NCBI GenBank assembly: GCA_963855995.1
Contig: OY979728.1
Coordinates: 2,528,330 to 2,592,329 of the forward strand
Length of the DNA: 64,000 nucleotides
From: Muricea muricata
Lineage: Eukaryota; Cnidaria; Anthozoa; Malacalcyonacea; Plexauridae
Direction: 5' to 3'
The notes below the pieces were generated by a model that did no database searches, was not told the DNA's origin, and worked only from the letters and a program-made list of their open reading frames with translations. Positions within the stretch are counted from its first letter, which is position 1. Every line of letters starts with the position of its first letter. Shown here one piece after another: positions 1 through 14,900 of this stretch. Made by a program: the position numbers and the translations under genes.

Positions 1-355
1 TCTAGTGCCCCAAACTTAGCTAAAATCCGAGCGTGTGCTGATCTGGCAATGCATGAAGAATTTTACATCATTTCCATGTAATATGGGAAAATGCCGAATG
101 AAAACACTTACCACATACAAGGCCAGTGTTCAGCCAGAATAGGTGAAATGAGTCGAATTCTAAAACAGCAATAAAATAAGTTGTTCTGGTTCCAAACTAA
201 GTTTTTTCATATACAAGGACCAAATTCATCATTTTGAGATAAGTTTCATGACATTTCATTGCATTTAGGCAAATTTCAAAAATTCAGGCCAATATACCAA
301 AGTGGAAAAAGTTCAAACATAGTGGTCAACATTAGCAGAGCGTCCAACGTACATC

Positions 356-3300
356 TCTAGAGCCCCAAACTTAGCTAAAATCCGAGCGTGTGCTGATCTG
401 GCAATGCATGAAGAATTTTACATCATTTCCATGTAATATGGAAAATGCCGAACGAAAACACTTACCACATACAAGGCCAGTGTTCAGCCAGAATAGGTGA
501 AATCAGTCGAATTCTAAAACAGCAATAAAATAAGTTGTTCTGGTTCCAAACTAAGTTTTTTCATATACAATGACCAAATTCATCATTTTGAGATAAGTTT
601 CATGACATTTCATTGCATTTAGGCAAATTTCAAAAATTCAGGCCAATATACCAAAGTGGAAAAAGTTCAAACATAGTGGTCAACATTAGCAGAGCGTCCA
701 ACGTACATCTCTAGTGCCCCAAACTTAGCTAAAATCCGAGCGTGTGCTGATCTGGCAATGCATGAAGAATTTTACATCATTTCCATGTAATATGGGAAAA
801 TGCCGAATGAAAACACTTACCACATACAAGGCCAGTGTTCAGCCAGAATAGGTGAAATGAGTCCAATTCTAAAACAGCAATAAAATAAGTTGTTCTGGTT
901 CCAAACTAAGTTTTTTCATATACAATGACCAAATTCATCATTTTGAGATAAGTTACATGACATTTCATTGCATTTAGGAAAATTTCAAAAATTCAGGCCA
1001 ATATACCAAAGTGGAAAAAGTTCAAACATAGTGGTCAACATTAGCAGAACGTCCAACGTACATCTCTAGTGCCCCAAACTTAGCTAAAATCCGAGCGTCT
1101 TCTGATCTGGCAATGCATGAAGAATTTTACATCATTTCCATGTAATACGGGAAAATGCCGAATGAAAACACTTACCACATACAAGGCCAGTGTCCAGCAA
1201 AAATAGGTGAAATGAGTCGAATTCTAAAACAGCAATAAAATAAGTTGTTCTGGTTCCAAACTAAGTTTTTTCATATACAATGACCAAATTCATCATTTTG
1301 AGATAAGTTTCATGACATTTCATCGCATTTAGGAAAATTTCAAAAATTCAGGCCAATATACCAAAGTGGAAAAAGTTCAAACATAGTGGTCAACATTAGC
1401 AGAGCGTCCAACGTACATCTCTAGTGCCCCAAACTTAGCTAAAATCCGAGCGTGTGCTGATCTGGCAATGCATGAAGAATTTTACATCATTTCCATGTAA
1501 TATGGGAAAATGTCGAATGAAAACACTTACCACATACAAGGCCAGTGTTCAGCCAGAATAGGTGAAATGAGTCGAATTCTAAAACAGCAATAAAATAAGT
1601 TGTTCTGGTTCCAAACTAAGTTTTTTCATATACAAGGACCAAATTCATCATTTTGAGATAAGTTTCATGACATTTCATTGCATTTAGGCAAATTTCAAAA
1701 ATTCAGGCCAATATACCAAAGTGGAAAAAGTTCAAACATAGTGGTCAACATTAGCAGAGCGTCCAACGTACATCTCTAGAGCCCCAAACTTAGCTAAAAT
1801 CCGAGCGTGTGCTGATCTGGCAATGCATGAAGAATTTTACATCATTTCCATGTAATATGGAAAATGCCGAATGAAAACACTTACCACATACAAGGCCAGT
1901 GTTCAGCCAGAATAGGTGAAATCAGTCGAATTCTAAAACAGCAATAAAATAAGTTGTTCTGGTTCCAAACTAAGTTTTTTCATATACAATGACCAAATTC
2001 ATCATTTTGAGATAAGTTTCATGACATTTCATTGCATTTAGGCAAATTTCAAAAATTCAGGCCAATATACCAAAGTGGAAAAAGTTCAAACATAGTGGTC
2101 AACATTAGCAGAGCATCCAACGTACATCTCTAGTGCCCCAAACTTAGCTAAAATCCGAGCGTGTGCTGATCTGGCAATGCATGAAGAATTTTACATCATT
2201 TCCATGTAATGTGGGAAAATGCCGAATGAAAACACTTACCACATACAAGGCCAGTGTTCAGCCAGAATAGGTGAAATCAGTCGAATTCTAAAACAGCAAT
2301 AAAATAAGTTGTTCTGGTTCCAAACTAAGTTTTTTCATATACAATGACCAAATTCATCATTTTGAGATAAGTTTCATGACATTTCATTGCATTTAGGCAA
2401 ATTTCAAAAATTCAGGCCAATATACCAAAGTGGAAAAAGTTCAAACATAGTGGTCAACATTAGCAGAGCGTCCAACGTACATCTCTAGTGCCCCAAACTT
2501 AGCTAAAATCCGAGCGTGTGCTGATCTGGCAATGCATGAAGAATTTTACATCATTTCCATGTAATGTGGGAAAATGCCGAATGAAAACACTTACCACATA
2601 CAAGGCCAGTGTTCAGCCAGAATAGGTGAAATGAGTCGAATTCTAAAACAGCAATAAAATAAGTTGTTCTGGTTCCAAACTAAGTTTTTTCATATACAAG
2701 GACCAAATTCATCATTTTGAGATAAGTTTAATGACATTTCATTGCATTTAGGAAAATTTCAAAAATTCAGGCCAATATACCAAAGTGGAAAAAGTTCAAA
2801 CATAGTGGTCAACATTAGCAGAGCGTCCAACGTACATCTCTAGTGCCCCAAACTTAGCTAAAATCCGAGCGTGTGCTGATCTGGCAATGCATGAAGAATT
2901 TTACATCATTTCCATGTAATATGGGAAAATGCCGAATGAAAACACTTACCACATACAAGGCCAGTGTTCAGCCAGAATAGGTGAAATGAGTCCAATTCTA
3001 AAACAGCAATAAAATAAGTTGTTCTGGTTCCAAACTAAGTTTTTTCATATACAATGACCAAATTCATCATTTAGAGATAAGTTTCATGACATTTCATTGC
3101 ATTTAGGCAAATTTCAAAAATTCAGGCCAATATACCAAAGTGGAAAAAGTTCAAACATAGTGGTCAACATTAGCAGAGCGTCCAACATACATCTCTAGTG
3201 CCCCAAACTTAGCTAAAATCCGAGCGTGTGCTGATCTGGCAATGCATGAAGAATTTTACATCATTTCCATGTAATGTGGGAAAATGCCGAATGAAAACAC

Positions 3301-6300
3301 TTACCACATACAAGGCCAGTGTTCAGCCAGAATAGGTGAAATGAGTCGAATTCTAAAACAGCAATAAAATAAGTTGTTCTGGTTCCAAACTAAGTTTTTT
3401 CATATACAAGGACCAAATTCATCATTTTGAGATAAGTTTAATGACATTTCATTGCATTTAGGAAAATTTCAAAAATTCAGGCCAATATACCAAAGTGGAA
3501 AAAGTTCAAACATAGTGGTCAACATTAGCAGAGCGTCCAACGTACATCTCTAGTACCCCAAACTTAGCTAAAATCTGAGCGTGTGCTGATCTGGCAATGC
3601 ATGAAGAATTTTACATCATTTCCATGTAATATGGGAAAATGCCGAATGAAAACACTTACCACATACAAGGCCAGTGTTCAGCCAGAATAGGTGAAATGAG
3701 TCGAATTCTAAAACAGCAATAAAATAAGTTGTTCTGGTTCCAAACTAAGTTTTTTCATATACAAGGACCAAATTCATCATTTTGAGATAAGTTTCATGAC
3801 ATTTCATTGCATTTAGGAAAATTTCAAAAATTCAGGCCAATATACCAAAGTGGAAAAAGTTCAAACATAGTGGTCAACATTAGCAGAGCGTCCAACGTAC
3901 ATCTCTAGTGCCCCAAACTTAGCTAAAATCCGAGCGTGTGCTGATCTGGCAATGCATGAAGAATTTTACATCATTTCCATGTAATATGGGAAAATGCCGA
4001 ATGAAAACACTTACCACATACAAGGCCAGTGTTCAGCCAGAATAGGTGAAATGAGTCCAATTCTAAAACAGCAATAAAATAAGTTGTTCTGGTTCCAAAC
4101 TAAGTTTTTTCATATACAATGACCAAATTCATCATTTAGAGATAAGTTTCATGACATTTCATTGCATTTAGGCAAATTTCAAAAATTCAGGCCAATATAC
4201 CAAAGTGGAAAAAGTTCAAACATAGTGGTCAACATTAGCAGAGCGTCCAACGTACATCTCTAGTGCCCCAAACTTAGCTAAAATCCGAGCGTGTGCTGAT
4301 CTGGCAATGCATGAAGAATTTTACATCATTTCCATGTAATATGGGAAAATGCCGAATGAAAACACTTACCACATACAAGGCCAGTGTTCAGCCAGAATAG
4401 GTGAAATGAGTCCAATTCTAAAACAGCAATAAAATAAGTTGTTCTGGTTCCAAACTAAGTTTTTTCATATACAATGACCAAATTCATCATTTAGAGATAA
4501 GTTTCATGACATTTCATTGCATTTAGGCAAATTTCAAAAATTCAGGCCAATATACCAAAGTGGAAAAAGTTCAAACATAGTGGTCAACATTAGCAGAGCG
4601 TCCAACATACATCTCTAGTGCCCCAAACTTAGCTAAAATCCGAGCGTGTGCTGATCTGGCAATGCATGAAGAATTTTACATCATTTCCATGTAATGTGGG
4701 AAAATGCCGAATGAAAACACTTACCACATACAAGGCCAGTGTTCAGCCAGAATAGGTGAAATGAGTCGAATTCTAAAACAGCAATAAAATAAGTTGTTCT
4801 GGTTCCAAACTAAGTTTTTTCATATACAAGGACCAAATTCATCATTTTGAGATAAGTTTAATGACATTTCATTGCATTTAGGAAAATTTCAAAAATTCAG
4901 GCCAATATACCAAAGTGGAAAAAGTTCAAACATAGTGGTCAACATTAGCAGAGCGTCCAACGTACATCTCTAGTGCCCCAAACTTAGCTAAAATCCGAGC
5001 GTGTGCTGATCTGGCAATGCATGAAGAATTTTACATCATTTCCATGTAATATGGAAAATGCCGAATGAAAACACTTACCACATACAAGGCCAGTGTTCAG
5101 CCAGAATAGGTGAAATCAGTCGAATTCTAAAACAGCAATAAAATAAGTTGTTCTGGTTCCAAACTAAGTTTTTTCATATACAATGACCAAATTCATCATT
5201 TTGAGATAAGTTTCATGACATTTCATTGCATTTAGGCAAATTTCAAAAATTCAGGCCAATATACCAAAGTGGAAAAAGTTCAAACATAGTGGTCAACATT
5301 AGCAGAGCGTCCAACGTACATCTCTAGTGCCCCAAACTTAGCTAAAATCCGAGCGTGTGCTGATCTGGCAATGCATGAAGAATTTTACATCATTTCCATG
5401 TAATGTGGGAAAATGCCGAATGAAAACACTTACCACATACAAGGCCAGTGTTCAGCCAGAATAGGTGAAATGAGTCGAATTCTAAAACAGCAATAAAATA
5501 AGTTGTTCTGGTTCCAAACTAAGTTTTTTCATATACAAGGACCAAATTCATCATTTTGAGATAAGTTTCATGACATTTCATTGCATTTAGGCAAATTTCA
5601 AAAATTCAGGCCAATATACCAAAGTGGAAAAAGTTCAAACATAGTGGTCAACATTAGCAGAGCGTCCAACGTACATCTCTAGAGCCCCAAACTTAGCTAA
5701 AATCCGAGCGTGTGCTGATCTGGCAATGCATGAAGAATTTTACATCATTTCCATGTAATATGGAAAATGCCGAACGAAAACACTTACCACATACAAGGCC
5801 AGTGTTCAGCCAGAATAGGTGAAATCAGTCGAATTCTAAAACAGCAATAAAATAAGTTGTTCTGGTTCCAAACTAAGTTTTTTCATATACAATGACCAAA
5901 TTCATCATTTTGAGATAAGTTTCATGACATTTCATTGCATTTAGGCAAATTTCAAAAATTCAGGCCAATATACCAAAGTGGAAAAAGTTCAAACATAGTG
6001 GTCAACATTAGCAGAGCGTCCAACGTACATCTCTAGTGCCCCAAACTTAGCTAAAATCCGAGCGTGTGCTGATCTGGCAATGCATGAAGAATTTTACATC
6101 ATTTCCATGTAATATGGGAAAATGCCGAATGAAAACACTTACCACATACAAGGCCAGTGTTCAGCCAGAATAGGTGAAATGAGTCCAATTCTAAAACAGC
6201 AATAAAATAAGTTGTTCTGGTTCCAAACTAAGTTTTTTCATATACAATGACCAAATTCATCATTTTGAGATAAGTTACATGACATTTCATTGCATTTAGG

Positions 6301-9225
6301 AAAATTTCAAAAATTCAGGCCAATATACCAAAGTGGAAAAAGTTCAAACATAGTGGTCAACATTAGCAGAACGTCCAACGTACATCTCTAGTGCCCCAAA
6401 CTTAGCTAAAATCCGAGCGTCTTCTGATCTGGCAATGCATGAAGAATTTTACATCATTTCCATGTAATACGGGAAAATGCCGAATGAAAACACTTACCAC
6501 ATACAAGGCCAGTGTCCAGCAAAAATAGGTGAAATGAGTCGAATTCTAAAACAGCAATAAAATAAGTTGTTCTGGTTCCAAACTAAGTTTTTTCATATAC
6601 AATGACCAAATTCATCATTTTGAGATAAGTTTCATGACATTTCATCGCATTTAGGAAAATTTCAAAAATTCAGGCCAATATACCAAAGTGGAAAAAGTTC
6701 AAACATAGTGGTCAACATTAGCAGAGCGTCCAACGTACATCTCTAGTGCCCCAAACTTAGCTAAAATCCGAGCGTGTGCTGATCTGGCAATGCATGAAGA
6801 ATTTTACATCATTTCCATGTAATATGGGAAAATGTCGAATGAAAACACTTACCACATACAAGGCCAGTGTTCAGCCAGAATAGGTGAAATGAGTCGAATT
6901 CTAAAACAGCAATAAAATAAGTTGTTCTGGTTCCAAACTAAGTTTTTTCATATACAAGGACCAAATTCATCATTTTGAGATAAGTTTCATGACATTTCAT
7001 TGCATTTAGGCAAATTTCAAAAATTCAGGCCAATATACCAAAGTGGAAAAAGTTCAAACATAGTGGTCAACATTAGCAGAGCGTCCAACGTACATCTCTA
7101 GAGCTCCAAACTTAGCTAAAATCCGAGCGTGTGCTGATCTGGCAATGCATGAAGAATTTTACATCATTTCCATGTAATATGGAAAATGCCGAATGAAAAC
7201 ACTTACCACATACAAGGCCAGTGTTCAGCCAGAATAGGTGAAATCAGTCGAATTCTAAAACAGCAATAAAATAAGTTGTTCTGGTTCCAAACTAAGTTTT
7301 TTCATATACAATGACCAAATTCATCATTTTGAGATAAGTTTCATGACATTTCATTGCATTTAGGCAAATTTCAAAAATTCAGGCCAATATACCAAAGTGG
7401 AAAAAGTTCAAACATAGTGGTCAACATTAGCAGAGCATCCAACGTACATCTCTAGTGCCCCAAACTTAGCTAAAATCCGAGCGTGTGCTGATCTGGCAAT
7501 GCATGAAGAATTTTACATCATTTCCATGTAATGTGGGAAAATGCCGAATGAAAACACTTACCACATACAAGGCCAGTGTTCAGCCAGAATAGGTGAAATC
7601 AGTCGAATTCTAAAACAGCAATAAAATAAGTTGTTCTGGTTCCAAACTAAGTTTTTTCATATACAATGACCAAATTCATCATTTTGAGATAAGTTTCATG
7701 ACATTTCATTGCATTTAGGCAAATTTCAAAAATTCAGGCCAATATACCAAAGTGGAAAAAGTTCAAACATAGTGGTCAACATTAGCAGAGCGTCCAACGT
7801 ACATCTCTAGTGCCCCAAACTTAGCTAAAATCCGAGCGTGTGCTGATCTGGCAATGCATGAAGAATTTTACATCATTTCCATGTAATGTGGGAAAATGCC
7901 GAATGAAAACACTTACCACATACAAGGCCAGTGTTCAGCCAGAATAGGTGAAATGAGTCGAATTCTAAAACAGCAATAAAATAAGTTGTTCTGGTTCCAA
8001 ACTAAGTTTTTTCATATACAAGGACCAAATTCATCATTTTGAGATAAGTTTCATGACATTTCATTGCATTTAGGAAAATTTCAAAAATTCAGGCCAATAT
8101 ACCAAAGTGGAAAAAGTTCAAACATAGTGGTCAACATTAGCAGAGCGTCCAACGTACATCTCTAGTGCCCCAAACTTAGCTAAAATCCGAGCGTGTGCTG
8201 ATCTGGCAATGCATGAAGAATTTTACATCATTTCCATGTAATATGGGAAAATGCCGAATGAAAACACTTACCACATACAAGGCCAGTGTTCAGCCAGAAT
8301 AGGTGAAATGAGTCCAATTCTAAAACAGCAATAAAATAAGTTGTTCTGGTTCCAAACTAAGTTTTTTCATATACAATGACCAAATTCATCATTTAGAGAT
8401 AAGTTTCATGACATTTCATTGCATTTAGGCAAATTTCAAAAATTCAGGCCAATATACCAAAGTGGAAAAAGTTCAAACATAGTGGTCAACATTAGCAGAG
8501 CGTCCAACATACATCTCTAGTGCCCCAAACTTAGCTAAAATCCGAGCGTGTGCTGATCTGGCAATGCATGAAGAATTTTACATCATTTCCATGTAATGTG
8601 GGAAAATGCCGAATGAAAACACTTACCACATACAAGGCCAGTGTTCAGCCAGAATAGGTGAAATGAGTCGAATTCTAAAACAGCAATAAAATAAGTTGTT
8701 CTGGTTCCAAACTAAGTTTTTTCATATACAAGGACCAAATTCATCATTTTGAGATAAGTTTAATGACATTTCATTGCATTTAGGAAAATTTCAAAAATTC
8801 AGGCCAATATACCAAAGTGGAAAAAGTTCAAACATAGTGGTCAACATTAGCAGAGCGTCCAACGTACATCTCTAGTACCCCAAACTTAGCTAAAATCTGA
8901 GCGTGTGCTGATCTGGCAATGCATGAAGAATTTTACATCATTTCCATGTAATATGGGAAAATGCCGAATGAAAACACTTACCACATACAAGGCCAGTGTT
9001 CAGCCAGAATAGGTGAAATGAGTCGAATTCTAAAACAGCAATAAAATAAGTTGTTCTGGTTCCAAACTAAGTTTTTTCATATACAAGGACCAAATTCATC
9101 ATTTTGAGATAAGTTTCATGACATTTCATTGCATTTAGGAAAATTTCAAAAATTCAGGCCAATATACCAAAGTGGAAAAAGTTCAAACATAGTGGTCAAC
9201 ATTAGCAGAGCGTCCAACGTACATC
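356..9225. repeat. Higher-order repeat A: 15-monomer offset, about 5.32 kb
   Basis: Ten consecutive monomers starting at 356 (to 3903) are matched in the same order by those starting at 5678 (to 9225). The pairs share rare private variants: the TAGAG/AACG monomer (356 and 5678), the TTACATG/GAACG monomer (710 and 6032), the GTCTTCTG/ATACGGG monomer (1065 and 6387), the TGTCG monomer (1420 and 6742), the GCATCC monomer (1775 and 7097) and the TAGTACC/CTGAG monomer (3549 and 8871). The offset is 5,322 bp. The block after about 3904 contains two adjacent TTTAGAG monomers in copy 1 and one in copy 2, so the match slips by one monomer there. Confidence 0.9.
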
Positions 9226-12200
9226 TCTAGTGCCCCAAACTTAGCTAAAATCCGAGCGTGTGCTGATCTGGCAATGCATGAAGAATTTTACATCATTTCC
9301 ATGTAATATGGGAAAATGCCGAATGAAAACACTTACCACATACAAGGCCAGTGTTCAGCCAGAATAGGTGAAATGAGTCCAATTCTAAAACAGCAATAAA
9401 ATAAGTTGTTCTGGTTCCAAACTAAGTTTTTTCATATACAATGACCAAATTCATCATTTAGAGATAAGTTTCATGACATTTCATTGCATTTAGGCAAATT
9501 TCAAAAATTCAGGCCAATATACCAAAGTGGAAAAAGTTCAAACATAGTGGTCAACATTAGCAGAGCGTCCAACATACATCTCTAGTGCCCCAAACTTAGC
9601 TAAAATCCGAGCGTGTGCTGATCTGGCAATGCATGAAGAATTTTACATCATTTCCATGTAATGTGGGAAAATGCCGAATGAAAACACTTACCACATACAA
9701 GGCCAGTGTTCAGCCAGAATAGGTGAAATGAGTCGAATTCTAAAACAGCAATAAAATAAGTTGTTCTGGTTCCAAACTAAGTTTTTTCATATACAAGGAC
9801 CAAATTCATCATTTTGAGATAAGTTTAATGACATTTCATTGCATTTAGCAAAATTTCAAAAATTCAGGCCAATATACCAAAGTGGAAAAAGTTCAAACAT
9901 AGTGGTCAACATTAGCAGAGCGTCCAACGTACATCTCTAGTACCCCAAACTTAGCTAAAATCTGAGCGTGTGCTGATCTGGCAATGCATGAAGAATTTTA
10001 CATCATTTCCATGTAATATGGGAAAATGCCGAATGAAAACACTTACCACATACAAGGCCAGTGTTCAGCCAGAATAGGTGAAATGAGTCCAATTCTAAAA
10101 CAGCAATAAAATAAGTTCTGGTTCCAAACTAAGTTTTTTCATATACAATGACCAAATTCATCATTTTGAGATAAGTTACATGACATTTCATTGCATTTAG
10201 GAAAATTTCAAAAATTCAGGCCAATATACCAAAGTGGAAAAAGTTCAAACATAGTGGTCAACATTAGCAGAACGTCCAACGTACATCTCTAGTGCCCCAA
10301 ACTTAGCTAAAATCCGAGCGTCTTCTGATCTGGCAATGCATGAAGAATTTTACATCATTTCCATGTAATACGGGAAAATGCCGAATGAAAACACTTACCA
10401 CATACAAGGCCAGTGTCCAGCAAAAATAGGTGAAATGAGTCGAATTCTAAAACAGCAATAAAATAAGTTGTTCTGGTTCCAAACTATGTTTTTTCATATA
10501 CAATGACCAAATTCATCATTTTGAGATAAGTTTCATGACATTTCATCGCATTTAAGAAAATTTCAAAAATTCAGGCCAATATACCAAAGTGGAAAAAGTT
10601 CAAACATAGTGGTCAACATTAGCAGAGCGTCCAACGTACATCTCTAGTGCCCCAAACTTAGCTAAAATCCGAGCGTGTGCTGATCTGGCAATGCATGAAG
10701 AATTTTACATCATTTCCATGTAATATGGGAAAATGTCGAATGAAAACACTTACCACATACAAGGCCAGTGTTCAGCCAGAATAGGTGAAATGAGTCGAAT
10801 TCTAAAACAGCAATAAAATAAGTTGTTCTGGTTCCAAACTAAGTTTTTTCATATACAATGACCAAATTCATCATTTTGAAATAAGTTTCATGACATTTCA
10901 TCGCATTTAGGAAAATTTCAAAAATTCAGGCTAATATACCAAAGTGGAGAGAGTTCAAACATAGTGGTCAACATTAGCAGAGCGTCCAACGTACATCTCT
11001 AGTGCCCCAAACTTAGCTAAAATCCGAGCGTGTGCTGATCTGGCAATGCATGAAGAATTTTACATCATTTCCATGTAATGTGGGAAAATGCCGAATGAAA
11101 ACACTTACCACATACAAGGCCAGTGTTCAGCCAGAATGGGTTAAATGAGTCGAATTCTAAAACAGCAATAAAATAAGTTGTTCTGGTTCCAAACTAAGTT
11201 TTTTCATATACAATGACCAAATTCATCATTTTGAGATAAGTTTAATGACATTTCATTGCATTTAGGAAAATTTCAAAAATTCAGGCCAATATACCAAAGT
11301 GGAAAAAGTTCAAACATAGTGGTCAACATTAGCAGAGCGTCCAACGTACATCTCTAGTGCCCCAAACTTAGCTAAAATCTGAGCGTGTGCTGATCTGGCA
11401 ATGCATGAAGAATTTTACATCATTTCCATGTAATATGGGAAAATGCCGAATGAAAACACTTACCACATACAAGGCCAGTGTTCAGCCAGAATAGGTGAAA
11501 TGAGTCCAATTCTAAAACAGCAATAAAATAAGTTGTTCTGGCTCCAAACTAAGTTTTTTCATATACAATGACCAAATTCATCATTTTGAGATAAGTTTCA
11601 TGACATTTCATCGCATTTAGGCAAATTTCAAAAATTCAGGCCAATATACCAAAGTGGAAAAAGTTCAAACATAGTGGTCAACATTAGCAGAGCGTCCAAC
11701 GTACATCTCTAGTGCCCCAAACTTAGCTAAAATCCGAGCGTGTGCTGATCTGGCAATGCATGAAGAATTTTACATCATTTCCATGTAATGTGGGAAAATG
11801 CCGAATGAAAACACTTACCACATACAAGGCCAGTGTTCAGCCAGAATAGGTGAAATGAGTCGAATTCTAAAACAGCAATAAAATAAGTTGTTCTGGTTCC
11901 AAACTAAGTTTTTTCATATACAAGGACCAAATTCATCATTTTGAGATAAGTTTCATGACATTTCATTGCATTTAGGAAAATTTCAAAAATTCAGGCCAAT
12001 ATACCAAAGTGGAAAAAGTTCAAACATAGTGGTCAACATTAGCAGAGCGTCCAACGTACATCTCTAGTGCCCCAAACTTAGCTAAAATCCGAGCGTGTGC
12101 TGATCTGGCAATGCATGAAGAATTTTACATCATTTCCATGTAATATGGGAAAATGCCGAATGAAAACACTTACCACATACAAGGCCAGTGTTCAGCCAGA

Positions 12201-14900
12201 ATAGGTGAAATGAGTCGAATTCTAAAACAGCAATAAAATAAGTTGTTCTGGTTCCAAACTAAGTTTTTTCATATACAAGGACCAAATTCATCATTTTGAG
12301 ATAAGTTTCATGACATTTCATTGCATTTAGGAAAATTTCAAAAATTCAGGCCAATATACCAAAGTGGAAAAAGTTCAAACATAGTGGTCAACATTAGCAG
12401 AGCGTCCAACGTACATCTCTAGTGCCCCAAACTTAGCTAAAATCCGAGCGTGTGCTGATCTGGCAATGCATGAAGAATTTTACATCATTTCCATGTAATA
12501 TGGGAAAATGCCGAATGAAAACACTTACCACATACAAGGCCAGTGTTCAGCCAGAATAGGTGAAATGAGTCCAATTCTAAAACAGCAATAAAATAAGTTG
12601 TTCTGGTTCCAAACTAAGTTTTTTCATATACAATGACCAAATTCATCATTTTGAGATAAGTTACATGACATTTCATTGCATTTAGGCAAATTTCAAAAAT
12701 TCAGGCCAATATACCAAAGTGGAAAAAGTTCAAACATAGTGGTCAACATTAGCAGAGCGTCCAACGTACATCTCTAGTGCCCCAAACTTAGCTAAAATCC
12801 GAGCGTGTGCTGATCTGGCAATGCATGAAGAATTTTACATCATTTCCATGTAATATGGGAAAATGCCGAATGAAAACACTTACCACATACAAGGCCAGTG
12901 TTCAGCCAGAATAGGTGAAATGAGTCCAATTCTAAAACAGCAATAAAATAAGTTGTTCTGGTTCCAAACTAAGTTTTTTCATATACAATGACCAAATTCA
13001 TCATTTTGAGATAAGTTACATGACATTTCATTGCATTTAGGAAAATTTCAAAAATTCAGGCCAATATACCAAAGTGGAAAAAGTTCAAACATAGTGGTCA
13101 ACATTAGCAGAACGTCCAACGTACATCTCTAGTGCCCCAAACTTAGCTAAAATCCGAGCGTCTTCTGATCTGGCAATGCATGAAGAATTTTACATCATTT
13201 CCATGTAATACGGGAAAATGCCGAATGAAAACACTTACCACATACAAGGCCAGTGTCCAGCAAAAATAGGTGAAATGAGTCGAATTCTAAAACAGCAATA
13301 AAATAAGTTGTTCTGGTTCCAAACTAAGTTTTTTCATATACAATGACCAAATTCATCATTTTGAGATAAGTTTCATGACATTTCATCGCATTTAGGAAAA
13401 TTTCAAAAATTCAGGCCAATATACCAAAGTGGAAAAAGTTCAAACATAGTGGTCAACATTAGCAGAGCGTCCAACGTACATCTCTAGTGCCCCAAACTTA
13501 GCTAAAATCCGAGCGTGTGCTGATCTGGCAATGCATGAAGAATTTTACATCATTTCCATGTAATATGGGAAAATGTCGAATGAAAACACTTACCACATAC
13601 AAGGCCAGTGTTCAGCCAGAATAGGTGAAATGAGTCGAATTCTAAAACAGCAATAAAATAAGTTGTTCTGGTTCCAAACTAAGTTTTTTCATATACAAGG
13701 ACCAAATTCATCATTTTGAGATAAGTTTCATGACATTTCATTGCATTTAGGCAAATTTCAAAAATTCAGGCCAATATACCAAAGTGGAAAAAGTTCAAAC
13801 ATAGTGGTCAACATTAGCAGAGCGTCCAACGTACATCTCTAGAGCCCCAAACTTAGCTAAAATCCGAGCGTGTGCTGATCTGGCAATGCATGAAGAATTT
13901 TACATCATTTCCATGTAATATGGAAAATGCCGAATGAAAACACTTACCACATACAAGGCCAGTGTTCAGCCAGAATAGGTGAAATCAGTCGAATTCTAAA
14001 ACAGCAATAAAATAAGTTGTTCTGGTTCCAAACTAAGTTTTTTCATATACAATGACCAAATTCATCATTTTGAGATAAGTTTCATGACATTTCATTGCAT
14101 TTAGGCAAATTTCAAAAATTCAGGCCAATATACCAAAGTGGAAAAAGTTCAAACATAGTGGTCAACATTAGCAGAGCGTCCAACGTACATCTCTAGTGCC
14201 CCAAACTTAGCTAAAATCCGAGCGTGTGCTGATCTGGCAATGCATGAAGAATTTTACATCATTTCCATGTAATGTGGGAAAATGCCGAATGAAAACACTT
14301 ACCACATACAAGGCCAGTGTTCAGCCAGAATAGGTGAAATGAGTCGAATTCTAAAACAGCAATAAAATAAGTTGTTCTGGTTCCAAACTAAGTTTTTTCA
14401 TATACAAGGACCAAATTCATCATTTTGAGATAAGTTTCATGACATTTCATTGCATTTAGGCAAATTTCAAAAATTCAGGCCAATATACCAAAGTGGAAAA
14501 AGTTCAAACATAGTGGTCAACATTAGCAGAGCGTCCAACGTACATCTCTAGTGCCCCAAACTTAGCTAAAATCCGAGCGTGTGCTGATCTGGCAATGCAT
14601 AAAGAATTTTACATCATTTCCATGTAATGTGGGAAAATGCCGAATGAAAACACTTACCACATACAAGGCCAGTGTTCAGCCAGAATAGGTGAAATGAGTC
14701 GAATTCTAAAACAGCAATAAAATAAGTTGTTCTGGTCCAAACTAAGTTTTTTCATATACAAGGACCAAATTCATCATTTTGAGATAAGTTTCATGACATT
14801 TCATTGCATTTAGGAAAATTTCAAAAATTCAGGCCAATATACCAAAGTGGAAAAAGTTCAAACATAGTGGTCAACATTAGCAGAGCGTCCAACGTACATC

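Noticed and set aside
186..200. Pol III B-box-like sequence (GGTTCCAAACT) in each monomer
   Set aside because: It departs from GGTTCRANNCC at key positions, and no A-box at suitable distance or T-run terminator was seen.
1..355. CENP-B box in the satellite
   Set aside because: No match to the YTTCGTTGGAARCGGGA core was found on either strand of the monomer; ACGTTGGACG is only a partial resemblance.
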